A DNA stretch of 64,000 nt, taken from the NCBI GenBank assembly GCA_004794655.1, contig SMMW01000186.1, positions 620,001 through 684,000 on the forward strand. The letters are read 5' to 3'. The position numbers and the translations under genes are program-made. Shown here one piece after another: positions 23,900 to 38,175 of this stretch. Every line of letters starts with the position of its first letter. Position 1 is the stretch's first letter. Under the pieces are notes generated by a model. It searched no databases. It had not been told where the DNA came from and saw nothing but the letters and a program-made list of their open reading frames with translations. This stretch comes from Marisa cornuarietis (taxonomy: Eukaryota; Mollusca; Gastropoda; Architaenioglossa; Ampullariidae).

Positions 23900-25650
23900 A
23901 CCTATATATATATATACATGTATGCATCTATTTATTACGTGGTATGTATGTGTTATGCATTCATTATGGTGTGCTATCTAAGTTTCTGCGCAGAAACCGG
24001 GGTAGGGAAGCTAGGAGGCCGAGGAAACGAACTTTGGGGATGAAGGCCATCAAAACAGAAGATACCACTACGCGGATTAAACTAGATAAAAAGGTCATAA
24101 AGGACATTGTTGTCAACAAGCCTAGCTTGTAAATATTTGTGAAGGTCGATGGGCTACGAAATCACCTGTCTTAGTGCTGCTTCACCAAAATGTGCCGTCT
24201 CCAGGTCATGTTGCTCCTCTCTGCCTCCTCCATCCACTCGATTTTGCGTCTCAGCTAAGTGCACCACGAGTCTTAAGTTACATTTCATCTCCATCAAACC
24301 CCCTCCCCGGACTTCAACGAGCTTCCAGAATTAAGTGCCTTGCACCTTTAAGTGACCTTTTGGTTGGGTCGTGAGCATTAACCCCAGTAAGAAAACCTGC
24401 ATCGGGATCCATTACGGGGAACACTTTGATCACAATTTACTTATTTATATACTAGATTGAACATATAAAGTAGCCGTTGATAAGGTTCATTTAGAATGCT
24501 ATACAGCGGAGTAATTATCAGCTGGACATTTCGCATGGTTAATTAAAATGTCAGACTGATTACAACGCCCCATTTGCAGAACTAATTGAGGTATACTTAC
24601 TTTTGAGGTACGTGCTGCACGTAAGGGAAGTCTTTGTAAGACCACTTACTGCAAAGACTTTGATCATGCTATGCTTTTGAAGATAATGGAATGCTAAACA
24701 AGTATCATTAAGACAAAGGTTGGAGAAGCTAAACCGAGAGTTAGAGAAGTGAGAGATAACTAGAGGTTCCTGTTCGTAGACGCAAAAACTTTATAACCTG
24801 ACTTTAATGAAAGCAACATGTCTGCTTCCTGCTGTTCTCCTCCCCATCTCCACCCTTGTTTTTCTCCTCACAAACAGAAAAAGTTTGAATGCGGGGAACC
24901 TAAGTCTGGACAAAGATTATTCTAGTCCAGATAGTGAACTTTGGCATCGCCGCAATTACTCCATCGAGTACACCTGACTGGGTTGTTGTCCAGCCAGAAA
25001 AGTTTCATCTCAGCTAACTTTCAAATCCAAAGCTTGCTTGCATGGGTGAAAGAGGAGATGGAGTGGCTGCCAGAGATTACAACAAAATCAAGCAGTCTGC
25101 GTCGTGTAAAACCGTGGTGGAGGGTGTAGCTAGGCATGGGTTGAGGGAGAAATGCTTGTAAATGTCACGCGCTGACCCAAAGCCAGCTCAGAACTTGGTT
25201 ACTCATTTTTCATTTCTCTGCAGGATATTGTTTCCTCCCTCCCCTCCACCCTCACAACTTTATCACCCTTCACGAGGTGCCAGCTCGACAGACAAACATG
25301 CAAGGTGAAAGTCCTTCACCTATGAGCTGTCTCCCGTTAGTTGTCTGATGTCAGAGTATAAGCACATGTGAACCAGTTGAGACAGAAATTTAAACGAAAG
25401 ACGACGAAGTGACTCTAGATCAACAACAGCAAAGTTCAGCATTTGTGTTCTTTTTTTTATTTTGTCGTACATTTGTTCACTGTATGTGCGTTGGACAATA
25501 TGCGCCATATTCCAAAGCGTGCGTATGCATGTTAGTGGCCGCGTAAAAAAAGATGTAGGTACTATCAGAATGCTACCAAGGGTGCCTTGAGACTACTATA
25601 TTAGTGCTATGATGGGGTGATACTGATAGGGTGATATACTAGTACTGTGA
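23900..25650. repeat. Diverged long direct duplication, copy 1
   Basis: This region matches 28105-29600 block by block: TATTTATTACGTGGTATG at 23931, a GAGGAAACGAA block at 24020, TGTGAAGGTCGATG at 24138, TACTGCAAAGACTT at 24647, GTAAATGTCACGCGCTGA at 25157, CACATGTGAACCAGTTGA at 25363 and GGTACTAT..GGTGCCTTGAGA at 25558. No gene is evident in either copy. It could be a segmental duplication or two copies of an uncharacterised interspersed repeat. Confidence 0.75.
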
Positions 25651-26224
25651 TAGGATACTCTCCCCTTCTCTACTACTTACCCTTACCCACCCCCAACTAC
25701 ACATATATGCATGGAAGGATCGATCCGGAGTGCAACTGTTACGTTTGTCTACAGTTAGCGAAGGTCAGGTGTTGAAGGCTCAGCTCTCGCCTCGGACGTG
25801 TTTCCCTTTTTTTTTTTGCATCTGCCATCTTTGCCTTGACACAGCCTTAGCTAATAAGTGAGCTTTAATAGTCATAGCTATAGGCTCACCGCGCTTTACA
25901 CAAAAAATAACATTTCACAAAAGAGAGAAAACTCCCATTAAGCAGCCCCCCAGTTGCAAAATGACAAGTATAACAACAACAACAACCAAAGACACACACG
26001 CACACAAAGACACGGACATATCAGAAATACTTGCAACGTCTAAGCCTCTCTCACATATTCACTCATAGACATAATTATGCACACAGATGCCTGTGCTGTC
26101 TGTCTGTCTGTCGACACTGACAGTGACAGAAACGCATGTCTCATTATAGTTCTTGTCTTGACAAACAAGTCGACTGATCATTATAGTTAGTCCTATTTGC
26201 TGTTATATGATATTGGGCTTAACG

Positions 26225-26640
26225 CTATGCCCTAAGACTTCATATGCACACCGGTCCTGAGGGTAATAGCTTTAAGTGAGGTCTTAAGTCAGACTTGATA
26301 CCAAGTTTTTCTTTAAAAAAAATCTCCTTTGCTTATATGTATATGAGAGGTCTTGAAATGAGTGTTAAGTATCAAGTGGAAAATCGACTATTCAGACCAC
26401 AGCAAAGTCAACTTGCACTTGAGACCAGGGATTTAAGATTTATTTTTAAGACCTCAGGTGAAACCCAAGCCTGTCCTGTCCCAGCGTTCTGTGCTGCGCT
26501 GCCGCGATGGCTCAGTGGCTAGGGTTACCTAATAAAGTGATGAAGTTTCCTCTCGGCAACTCAGACAATCTGTGGCCATTTGCTAGCTGCCACTGGACTA
26601 CTTTAAAATTAAAAAAATGATAAACTAGGGGTTGCAATGA
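26225..26640 (+). mobile_element. SINE-like fragment with tRNA A box
   Basis: GATGGCTCAGTGGCTAGGGTT at about 26505 is a good polymerase III A box in tRNA context, as seen at the head of tRNA-derived SINEs. The B box is not recognisable downstream, so the element is broken. The flanks to 26640 are of uncertain origin. Confidence 0.45.
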
Positions 26641-28104
26641 AAGCTAACTAGACGAACAGTTGACCAGACTTAGTGTTGTTGCTGCATGCTAATAGTTTTA
26701 GCGACGATATTAATCTTTCACCATATGCCTACTCTGTGGAGGTGCCATCTGTACAATAAGTTTTGAAGCAAATGATTATGATGATTCAAACACTCCTGCC
26801 TATTTTCATGATGTACAGTGAGATGTACTGTTCATGTATAGATTTTATGTGAAATACTTTTAAAAAAAGTAACATATCCAGCTTTTTCTTTACGTCTTCT
26901 AAGAAGCACTGTAGTTTTTCCTATTTACTTGGTTCTGACAACTGTTTCATGTTCTTATAGGTTAATGCAATGAAAAATTTTTAATGTGACGGCAGAGAAA
27001 GCTGACTGAGACTTCCTTAGCCTGATCGTAAGCTTTCCGACTCCTCTGTAACCCCGAAAGAAGGGGAACATCAACGAAAGCAGTTCGGGTTATAAAAGGT
27101 CTTGTGTGAGTGCCGAAAGGAATATTCGGGCGGGAGCAGACGATCAGTGCTCTCATGACATTTCAACCCCTTAACATTTCTGTCCCTCCCTTGACTCCCA
27201 CAAATCAGATTAAGTATTCATATTTTGTAGTAAATTAATAAAGTAACAAAAAAAAATAACCATAAAACAGGATTTCTGTTTATTGCAATGGAAATGTATG
27301 AATTGTCGTTTGACAAAAGAAACCCTACCATATTTTAATATCACGTGACAAGGGAAAAACCTCCAAATTTTTATCTCCCGATCATGACCTCTGTAGCTGG
27401 GTACTGATTTGTCTAGCTTTGAGCTCCTTTCCCCTATCTCTGCAATGTGCACCTTTAAAGTTCAGCGGTTACATTTCAAGGGTAGGCTAGCGGAAAGATC
27501 TCTAGCCGTCCATCTTTGCCGGCTTAACGAGCACCCGACTCACACACTTTTCTATGATCGCAAAGTCTGCGACCTGACCCCAGTTTTTCACCACAGTGCG
27601 ATCGATCCGAATCAATGTGCCGTATAACGAGCTGTCTTCTCCTTGTTATTTTGTATGCTTACGTGTGCGTGAGTTCTAGAAAAGGACCATAATGGATTTT
27701 TTTTTGGAGGGGGGGGGGCTTAAAGCGCAAAGAACTTTGGACAGAAAAAGAAGATGATAATTAAATTTTTAAAGTGCATTTCCGTGTGGTGATGCGAGCA
27801 CACAAAACCAACAAACAAACCAATAGTCCTGACAAGAAACATAGGCGTCAACAAACAAATGACACTATGACAAAAACATGAACTAAGTGCGTGGATGAAG
27901 AATTGAGGAGACATTCTTTAGACTAGTTTGTACTGTAGACAGCTTGTACGCTCGATATAGTACGTGCGTATATATATATACATATTGTGTTTTAGAAAGA
28001 GTATTGCTTAAGTGGGGGATGTGCACAGTAAAAATTCCCTTTATCATCATTGATATTATTATTGATGATGTTGAGAGAGACCCCTAAATGGTGAAAAAGA
28101 ACAA

Positions 28105-29600
28105 GGAAGCTATACTTGTATTTATTAAGTGGTATGCATATGTTGTGCGTGTACGTGTGTGTGATGGTATATTGCGTCTGATATGCACGTGCGCAAAATG
28201 CCTGAGAATGGAGACTTGATTTCGATGGTCGAGAAAACGAAATCAGGGTAATGGCTGCGGAGGAATAAAAAACAAGATATGAAGGATGTAAAGAAAATAC
28301 ACCGCTAATAAGTCTACACTCGTCCACGAGTCTTTGTGAAGGTTAACGAGCTGCGAAGTGACCTTTAAGGGGGTCATATTATCTCTGTTAGTGTTGAGTG
28401 TCACAGAAATCCACTGCCCTGTCTCATACTGTTCTCCACCTAGTTGATTCTGCCTATCCACGACAGCACGGGTGGTACTTCTTGGGTCACGTTACATGTC
28501 GACCAGGGATGAATAATCTTTATAAGACTACTGCAAAGACTTAACTGATTATGCCACGCTTTTCAAGATAAGTAAACGCGGAACAAGTTTCATTAAGACT
28601 GAAGAAGCATGATCGATGGTAGAATGATCGAAAGACGGACAGAGAGAACGAAAATCTTTATAATTTGTCTTTAATGAAGGCAGTAAAAGATTCCTGATGT
28701 CCTGTTTTCTTCCCTCCCTATTATTTTTCTCCTTACACAAGTCAAAAAGTGTATTAATGAGGGAAATCTGCGTTTGGGTAAAGGCCATCTTGGTTCGAAC
28801 AACGACCTTTGATATTACTGCCGTCGACTGAGTGCTGTGTAACCCGCTTCGGTCGACAAGTGATGGGCCAGACAGAGGGTTACATCCTGGGCAGAATTAA
28901 CATGTATATATGTTCGGTGACAGAGGAAACAGGGTATCGAAAGCAAGATGGCGAACATAAGCAGCCTGCCACAGACTTCTATATGTCAGTGCAGCCTGCT
29001 GTCACAGCCCTTTGTGGAAAGCCGACACCCGATGGGAGGGATCGGTTGAAAAGGGTATAGGAGAGAAATGCATGTGAATGTCACAAGCTGGCGCAAAGGG
29101 AAAACGCTAGCCTTGACCTCACAACCTGGAAACCCACTTATGATTTCACTGCAGGTAATTGCTCCCTCCCTGGTCCTTTTCTGACAACCCTACCACTCCC
29201 TTCGCGAAGCCATCCCGACAAGTGAAGTGCGTGGGGTTGGGATGGCAGACGGAGCAATCAGGTACTATGAGAAATGAGAATGATAAAACAAAGTGCCTTG
29301 AGAGTTATACGAGTACTTTGGTGGGGTAATACTGACAGGATATTACAGCTGGCGTCAGAAATAGGGCACTTGTTAACCAGTCAAGACAGAAATAGAACGA
29401 AATAAAAAAGGACACAAAAAATGACTGCAGATCAACAACAACCGCGACTACTTTTGTGACATACCTGTTTCTTCTTTCTTTCTTTTTGATGTACATTTGG
29501 TCATCATAGGTGGGTGATATATTGGTGCCATATATTTAAGTGCATGCATGCATGTCAGAGACCACATTGAACTGGTGAGCATCTCTCAGTCAGGAACTGG
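28105..29600. repeat. Diverged long direct duplication, copy 2
   Basis: Counterpart of 23900-25650, same orientation: TATTTATTAAGTGGTATG at 28119, GAGAAAACGAA near 28230, TTTGTGAAGGTTAACGAG at 28333, TACTGCAAAGACTT at 28528, GTGAATGTCACAAGCTG at 29074, GTACTATGAG..AAGTGCCTTGAGA from 29262 and TTGTTAACCAGTCAAGACAG at 29370. The last two blocks are in the opposite order to copy 1. Confidence 0.75.
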
Positions 29601-31440
29601 GACACAGATGCAAAGCGAAGCGCCAGGCCCGACAATTGTCATGTAACGCTACTATAATTATATATATATATACCTTGTTGCAGATGTAACACAGGGCAGT
29701 GGCCGAAATTTGGAACAGCGCACGCACGCCGCGACATAAAACAGGAAAACAGGAAAATTAACCCAATCTAGTCCGAGATGTTAGACTGGAAACAGGAAAA
29801 CAGTATTTTGAGATGCATGCATTAGACATAAAACTAGGATATGGCACAGTATGAAACGTTAAGAACAACAGATGAATGTCGTGCAGTGTCCCCAATACAT
29901 GCAGCTGTGTGCAGAAGTGTAAACTTTTACTTTTAGCATCTCCACCGATAACAGAGCTCTCGAATCATCTGCTTTCCCGCTTCACGTTGATGCTATACTT
30001 CTATGTATGTTACTGTGTGAGAATGTGAAGAAATGTCTTGTTCGTAATCAATTATTTTCTGCGTGTTTGTAGCGCACACGCGCTAGTATAGCTTTAGTAT
30101 AGGAGGTGAAAAAAATCAACTCTTACAGGTCTGCGTTCAGCCTCACGAGTTCCAGAATTATTGAGTTTAATTTATCTTGTCCTTGCATCTGCCCCCCAAG
30201 AGTGAGCCCTCAATCGACAGACTTAGAAGCCTTCGTGCTTGCTGCCAATCGAGCCCTGTGTGAAAGGAGAAGAAAGTTAGCAAACTCAGCTCAAATTTGT
30301 GGATAGGGTATAGCGTTTACAGTTGAGGCGTGCTCATATATATAGAACCAGGTGACTGTGCACACGTATACCATATTTCAAGGCAATGAGAGGTGGACGT
30401 CAGTTAAGCAGGTTTCGCTCACAGCTGAGGACAAAATCGAGCAGTAGATATAAAATAGATTTAAAAGAAGAAAATAGGCGGCTTCTGGGAAGAGTGAAAG
30501 AGCTAGAGAGGATGTCTTGCAACATATTGATTGTATAGTTGTCCAATTAAACATAGAGGGGAAAACACTGAACACACAAGCAAGCAAAGAGAAGCAAATC
30601 GCAGCAATGTGTCAAAAAGAGATCATAACTATATCTCTGGTTGATGAAAGAATGAATTTATGCTTCCAAAAGAGAGAAAAAAAACCGTTTGCATTACAAA
30701 TGGTAGCGAGGCCCTAACCTTTATGTTCATTGTATACTTTTCAAAGGCCATAGTAAACTTTTTAAAGACTATATGCATCAAAGATGGGAATTTTAAAATC
30801 GTGAATCTATAGCTGTTACTGTGCCTCACATATAAGAAAGCTGTTTCATTTAGGTTGGCGAACCCACACACTGACAAAGGATCGAGGACTCGGTGAAAAT
30901 ATAGGACGAAAGCGTGGTTATCGATCCATGTCAACACGAGTATTCCGGGAGAACACATGTATAGTAATGTAAACGGTTAGACATATCTTTTTCTCAAGAA
31001 TGGCATATATATATTGTGTGTGCGCCCATGTGTATGTGTGTGTGCGCGCGCGTACGTGCGTGAGAAAGACGCGCGCTTTCACAAAGAGAATGAGGGGGTG
31101 GCCCGGCTGGGTGGGAAAAAGGTCGAGACAAAACATTATGGCACCTGCCCCATGCATCTGGTTCCTCCTCCCCCTCCCCTCAACCCACAACTCATCCATG
31201 CATTTCCTCCAGCTTAACACTTACACTGACACGTACAAGTACACATTTCTCCATGCTTCACTTCTACCAGGATGGGAGTTAACAAATCCACAGCAGACTG
31301 CAAACCTCATAGTTCTCGTAGTATGGCATCAGGCTTTAACCGCCACGCACTAAACCAGTCACTGATGAAGGACGTGACTTTCTGGCTACAGTATCACGTT
31401 TTCCTAGGTCACAGCTGCGGGTGAAGTGGCAATAAGGGTG
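29600..31440. other. Non-coding DNA upstream of LRRC58
   Basis: No exon recognised. It holds short TA runs at 29657-29671, a GTGT/CGCG-rich stretch at 31015-31080 and otherwise unremarkable sequence. Confidence 0.4.
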
Positions 31441-31444
31441 GGAG

Positions 31445-31656
31445 CACGTGGGTGGGAGGAACGGTGGTGTAACAGGCCGTTGTGTCGAGCAATTCTAGTG
31501 GCTTCTGTCCTCCAATCAAAATACGTAGGACACGAAAATCGGTCTCTATTCTTTCGCAGAGCAGGGCAGCAGGGCGCAAGAAAATGGGTTGTTAAAAGTT
31601 TTCAAACTTAGCAGCAACTTTCTTTAGGAAAAAAGGCCATAGAACTAGTCGTAGCA
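31445..31656 (+). promoter_or_regulatory. Probable LRRC58 promoter and 5' UTR
   Basis: The region is richer in G and C than its surroundings. It holds a CACGTG E-box at 31445-31450 and a CCAATCA box at 31512-31518, about 140 bp before the start codon. No TATA box was seen, as usual for a housekeeping promoter. The transcription start is not defined. Confidence 0.45.
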
Positions 31657-34073
31657 ATGGCAGAATACTTTTCTTCTTCGTCCGATAGTGAGTTCCACAA
31701 TGAAAATGCAGAAGATTTATCGTACGGGCATCTCGAAACTATCCCCGATTTTGTTCTTACCAGAGCAGGTGAGATGATCGCTCTGCAACTCAACAACAAT
31801 GAGATTCGTCATCTGCCAGAGACCATCGGGTTGTTCTCAAAATTAATTACCGTGGATATTTCGAATAACAACATGAAATCTATCTGTGATGAAGTGTGCC
31901 AGCTAAAGCATATCAGAACGTTTATTGCTAAGAACAACCAGCTTAATTCCAATTCATTACCAAAGGATTTCGGACTTATACAGACGTTGGAGGTTCTTAA
32001 TCTGAGTGGAAATCTGTTGTCAACTATTCCACCCCAAATTACAGAATTAGAAAGGTTGCGATGCCTGTATTTAGGAAGCAACAGATTGACAGAAGTGTCC
32101 AGCAGTGTAAAGAACTTGCAAAGGTAAGAATTTATATAGAAGTAAGTAACTGGCGCTTACTCATGTTTAAAATAAATAAATTCTTTTTTTAGTCATGAAA
32201 TAAAAAAATTTCTATGAGTATATAATACAGATTTAGTCATTTTTCAAGACTCATTCCTAATTACAGGTAAATTTCTAACAATGTGCTTGGGAAAAATAAT
32301 TACATTAATAATTATCTTAAATGCAATAACAGATAGGACTTTTGCATATAGATTATTATAAGTGACATATATGACATACTTTGACCAATAATTTTATGTA
32401 AAAAGAAGTTGTTTTTTTTTAACAGGTTGGAAGTCCTGTACCTAGGTGGAAATCGTCTGTCAGAGATTCCAGCTGAAGTAGGACAGCTCCATCGTCTAGT
32501 GGGCCTTAACCTCTCTGACAACCACTTACAAAGCCTGCCCCCTACCCTGTCATCACTGCGGCGCCTACAGTCACTAAACCTACACAACAATAACTTGCAG
32601 ACACTGCCACCCCAGATTGTCTCCCTTAATCTGGTAGAACTGAGCTTGCGGAAGAATCCACTTGTAAACCGTTTTGTGCAGGTGAGACTAAAAGATATCT
32701 CCCCTGACTGAATTCCAGGGGCCATTTGTGCAGCATGTTTCTAAACCTTAAAACTGTTCTAAAGAAGCAAAATGTCTTCTCTGCCATTTAGATGCATTGC
32801 ACAAGAACATTAAAAAAATTGTATTGACGAAACGGAAAGTCAGACTTAAAAAACAACTTTATCTCACTTAAAGCAGTTTTAGTTTTAAAAATTCTAAAAT
32901 TGTGGTGTGCACTTTAAACTGACTAAAAAGATTTAAAGCCTAAAAGTGTTTAAAATTAGAAATGTGTTGTGCAACTAGCCCCTGAAGAGTAGCTGTAATC
33001 ATCCATGACAGAGCACACAATTAAAAAGATCAACCTCAGGAATACATTGGGCTTCCAGCTTTCTCAGCCAAGGCATTTTCTTATTTCTTTTTGTGAATAC
33101 AATTTTTTTCAGTGATTTTTGTAAATGTATATATGCAGAATTTTTTTTCTTTGAGAAGGTTAAATTGCCTTGTCTGAAGGTTAATGGGTAGATAATATTC
33201 TTATTCTTACCTTTGTAAAAATACTGTATCTACAGGATTTGCAGTACAATCCGCCCTCTTTGCTGGAGCTAGCAGGGCGGTGCGTCAAGATTGAAAAAGT
33301 CAGGTACTCATATGGGGATCTTCCTGTCCACCTTGTTCGCTATCTTGATTCTGCTCAGCGTTGTGTTAATCCTAACTGCAAAGGTGGGTTGTGTTCTCAA
33401 AGTATACTTTAATTTTTTAGAGAGGTTGCCATTCTTTGACTTAGAAAGTAATAAAATTTTAGGGAGGCTTCGTAGCTTTGTCTCTTGAGCTTAGTGTGCC
33501 CAGCTTCAGAGCAGGTAACCAGTCTGTTCCTTGTTTGGGTATGTGACTCAAAAACTTCTTTTTACCTTCCTGACATTGATATTACTTATCATTCAAAGTA
33601 AAAGGGGAAGAGCATACAGCTCTGCTTTTCCAGGAGCGTTGTCCCAGATACAGTCAATCACGGTTCACTGCCCCTAATATATAAGAAATTAATCTTTTCA
33701 TGCATTTAATTATGAAAAATATATCTGAAAATCTTCAGCATTTTCTTTGAAACAAATTTTATTTTTTGATGTTAGGATAAAACCTTTTTTTGAATCTTTT
33801 ATTTACTCTTTTAATGTATATACTTATGATGGTAAGGTCTTAGATGTTTGTTTGCTCTACAAATTTTTCATTTATTCTCCAGGAGTGTATTTCACTTCCC
33901 GCGTGGAGCATGTCAAGTTTGTGGACTTTTGTGGAAAGTATCGCCTTCCTTTGCTACAGTACCTTTGTTCACCACAGTGCACCACAGCTGATCCCAGTGT
34001 TTGCGGCAGCGACAGTGAAGTCGAGGAGGAGGACAGTGCAAAAGAAAGAATGCGCCGTGTCCTCCTTGGCTAA
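31657..34073 (+). CDS. LRRC58: Leucine-rich repeat-containing protein 58, complete
   Basis: Four coding exons: 31657-32123, 32426-32681, 33236-33383 and 33883-34073 (TAA), with GT-AG borders and matching phases (2, 0, 1), 1062 nt, 353 residues; human LRRC58 has about 371. Exon 1 starts MAEYFSSSSDSEFH and carries the first leucine-rich repeats. Exon 2 continues with LEVLYLGGNRLSEIP, LVGLNLSDNHL, LQSLNLHNNNLQTLP and LSLRKNPLV. Exon 3 gives DLQYNPPSLLELAGR and LPVHLVRYLDSAQRC. Exon 4 gives VKFVDFCGKYRLPLLQYLCS and an acidic serine-rich segment before the conserved end RRVLLG. The family is intracellular; human LRRC58 is reported as a ubiquitin-ligase substrate receptor, not visible here. No signal peptide. 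The start is chosen because the frame closes just upstream and homology begins within 25 residues. Confidence 0.95.
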
Positions 34074-37000
34074 ACCAGTGCATGGTTTTGTGACTAACAT
34101 ATGGAAGGTGACCTCATGGTCTGTACTTAGCTTTGGAATTATATTTGGGCTCGCATAAGTGTGCTGTGCAGCAAACATGCTTCCTGACAAGAGTTTCCAC
34201 TGGCTTTATGTTGATTATTAGTTGTTTTTTTTTTAAGGACTGTAACTTACATGTTTGAGATGAAGGATTTATTAGGCATGAGTACTACACCTATGCATGT
34301 CGTAAGATATGTCTACAGAATTAAATCCTAAGCTATGTAATGTTGTCATGTAATAGTCGCGATAGATGAATATCTAGATGTTTTGCAATAGTTAATAACT
34401 GGCCCAGAAAACATTATTGTTTTTGTAAGAAAGGAGATGTTAACAGAAAGCCTATGGAAAGTTTTATAGTGTCTTTATACTAATTATACTAATTACTTTT
34501 CTCTTGATATTTCTAGGCTATCCCTCCTGTTACAGGGAAATCTGAGATATAAATTTTATTAGCATCATTTTTACAATGCCTCTACAGTATATGCATGTTT
34601 AAAATACTTTGGTATTAAAGTGTCAATATTGTTATTATGTTCAAATGATGTGCATATGCTGTAATTATCTTATTATTTTATAGATGTTATAAGCTGTCAT
34701 ATAAAGTGCTTATTAATGAAAAAGGAAGAATTGAGGTTAATATTTTAAATACATAAGATATCATGTGCAGCTGGATGCTGGCTAGAAATTGTATATATCA
34801 AATGGTTTTAAAAGATGACTTTCAGTTGTCAGTTATGTGGAGGCAACAGTATTCCAGAAACCTGGAAAAGCAGTGCGAAAACATGGGTTTTGGTTTAAAG
34901 AAATGACTTAAATAATTTCTTGTACTTCACTAGTCATGCAAATTTATGCCTGTAATACATTGTATGAAACTTATTTTGTGAGTGCATATGTGGTCCTTGT
35001 TTGCAGTCTGAGCAGCGAGAGGTCTTTTCTATAATACTTAACCAGTTTATGTTTAAAAGGTACAATGCATAATCAAGGTATACACCCTATCAATCTGTTT
35101 TTGCTGGTGTTATGGTTGTATGTACATTTTTACATATGGCTTAAAAAAAAATTGTCTTGCAGCTTCTCTATCCAGAGTTGTTGTTAGGGAATTTTCTTAG
35201 AATTTGTAAAAAAATATTTTGAAAAATGTTGACATCTGTCTTCTGCAGATGTATACATGACATAAGAATAAACTTCTTGTTAAAATGATAAAAAGTGCTA
35301 TTGATTTAATATTTTATTCTTGATAATAACCACAGATCACAATGTTTGTTTAATATGAAGTAATTTGAAGATTTTATTTCTGTAAATTTGGGGTTAAATT
35401 TAAAATGTATCAGATCATTGTTAAATAGACTGCTTTGTTTTGTCAGTGGTTGTTTGCACTAGGCCAGTGTTTTAATGATTCAAAAAATTTCCATAAGACA
35501 TGATAACTGATGCACTAACTTGTCAGTTTTGTAAACTCGAGACCTAGTGTCCACATTTGCTCTAAATTTTACATTAAATTATTCTACCATTAATTTTAGT
35601 TTTTGAAAAGTATGACTTAGTCTCTAATAGCTCATCCCTTCTGTGTATTTTCAAAATATCTAATGGGTCTCATTAAACAACTCCTATGGAATTTGAACTG
35701 TAGTGCTGTTAGAAATGTATTTCATATCTAAGGCACAGTTTGGCTCCTCCCACACTAGTGACCCATATTGCTTAACACACCTGCATACACCTGTGTGTGT
35801 GTGTATATATATATATATACAGGTCTTTTCATTTATAACTTTGTGAAGAGACCTTATGATTTGGCCTCAGTGTTTTCAGTCAAACAGGGTTTTTGTGGCA
35901 GGAGAATCCAAGCTACATTCTTCAAAGTTAAACATTGTAGCGTGTAGTAGTAAGATCCATTTCCGAAGAGATTTGATGTTTGGTGTTTAACTGAGAGGTA
36001 TAATACAGTTTTCTACATGATTGTATGTTTTTTTTTTCTAAATATTTTACACAATTTTTTTCACACTTTGTGCCTATATAAAGGTGCTGCAAACTGCATG
36101 TCATTTTTTTAATGCCCATTTCCCAACTAAAACAATAGAATAGATTCTTTGGCCTTGAAATATGTGCTTAAAATTAAAAGTATATTTGCTCAGGTGATCT
36201 GAATGACCTGCCTGCAAGTAATGTATTTCTTTAATTAAAAAAAATGTGTGATAGGAGTTGTAAGAACAGATACCACGTGTCAAGCAGTAATATTTCCCCC
36301 TTGCAGATGGTTGATGTTATTTCTTCTTACCTCAGTATTGCTAGTCATGTTGTTGTGCTAAAAAGTGTAACTTCCTGGTGATTTGTGAGAATTTTCTGTC
36401 TGTTCAGCTATATCATATATCATTTATGTGATTGTGGAAGTTGGGGGATAGTATGTCATGTCCTGTCCTGTCCGATTTGAATTTTGTGCAATATCGGAAG
36501 GTGTTTTTAATTCATTAAAGAAAATAAGGATCACTTTTTTTGGTTCAGTTAGTATATTAGATGAAAAATTTGGAAAACCACTTTCAAAGAAGAATTAACA
36601 GCTATTATTGCTCAGAAATAGTTGAGACTTGGGTGTGAAGTATTTGACTTTTAAGACGATGACTTTGTTTCAGATTCATTATTTTCTGCCTGGAAAACTT
36701 ACTTGCTATGTGATGACTATACTTCCACCACATGATTTTTTAAATTTCCACAAAATACTTCCAGTGAAACAGCTCTGTGTGTGTGTTTGTGTGAGAGTTG
36801 AGTGGGTGAAGGAGATTGGCAAAGAATGGACAGAAATGTTAGCCAAAAATGTTTGTTTGATGCAGCATTTCAGTTAATGACATGGGCTAATACCTCTAAA
36901 AATCATTTATGTGGAAATTAGTGCAATAAGTGAATGGCAAGATAGGCCATATAATTAATGATCATCCTACCTCCAAAATTTCACATTTACTTATCACAAC

Positions 37001-38175
37001 TGGGTGACTGCACTTTTGAGTTATATGTTACATCCTTACCGTACTCTTGAATATGATAATTAGCATTTGGGAAGGCTGATTAATATTACTGCTGATCATG
37101 ACTCAGTAGTTATGTACAACCATTCTGTTCAAATTCTTGTAAATTGATATCCCTCATTTGAATGCAAATAATTTTTTTTTCGAGGCAAGAGTAAATTTTT
37201 TTGGGGGTGAGTGATTTATGCTCTAAAAGAAGTGCTTTAATTAAGTAGTATAGTATTATATAACCACCAGTTATTGTGAATGAGTGAAAGTTAAGTTTTG
37301 CTGGAGTTTTTAGCTGTGATTTGCAGCTTTGTAAAGTACTGTGGTAAAAGATGTAGCTTCATGCAAGGTTTTGCTGCAACATTCTTTGAAATATTTACTT
37401 GTCTGTAGGTAATCTTGCCAAGCTAAAGTAGTATTTCTTTTGTTGGCATTATGTTGTTACACTTTTGATTGTGCTTGTTAATTTTATTGGAATTTTTGCC
37501 TGTTTTTGCATTGTGATTAGTCCTACTTTTGTGCTGACCATAGATCTGCATGACTGTGGATAGCTGGTTTTGGTGATACGATCAGCTAATCCCAGTGTTG
37601 GGATATCCATTTTTGTGTCCTCATGCAACAGCTTAAGTCAGTTGAATTATAAACATAAATTTGTTCTGTCAACAAAATTTGCTTCTGTATAAAATTTCTT
37701 TTGAAAGCATACTTACCTCAAAATTTTGCCAAGTGCTGGACCTACCTGCGATGTTTGAAAAGGAATTTTAGTGATTTACCTTTTTATTTGACTGGGTATG
37801 GCCCAGTGCAAGGTACTGTTTACTGAAATGTAGGTTAATACACCCCCTTTTTTCAGTTCTTGAGGTACACACATACTAACATTGCCATAGTGAACACAAC
37901 AGACATCAGGATTCTACAAAGATGATTCTAGCCATCAAGATAGGGTGTTTTTCATCTAAATTTTATATATTATCTTCTGAGATTTCTCCAGTAATTAGAA
38001 AAAAAGTTTGTACCCCAAAACCTTTAAAAGAGAGAATTAGGAGAAAGATATACATCTGTGTAAGATCCATTGTGATGCCAATGCCATGTCTGTAACTGTT
38101 GAATTTGACAATAGTAATCCAAGAATATCTGTACTTTATTTTTTATAATAAAGTACCAATCCCACAGCTTCAGTG
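34074..38175 (+). other. LRRC58: LRRC58 3' UTR and flank
   Basis: T-rich DNA without coding signals. AATAAA signals at 35267-35272 and 38147-38152 are candidate cleavage sites; the second is followed by GT-rich sequence (CAGTGGTCTTGTTTTC). Vertebrate LRRC58 transcripts have long 3' UTRs, which fits a long untranslated tail. A GT/TA microsatellite lies at 35791-35819. Confidence 0.4.

Noticed and set aside
30918..31353. 100-117 codon open frames on both strands
   Set aside because: Low-complexity GTGT/CGCG translation; no domain, and it lies in the upstream flank of LRRC58.
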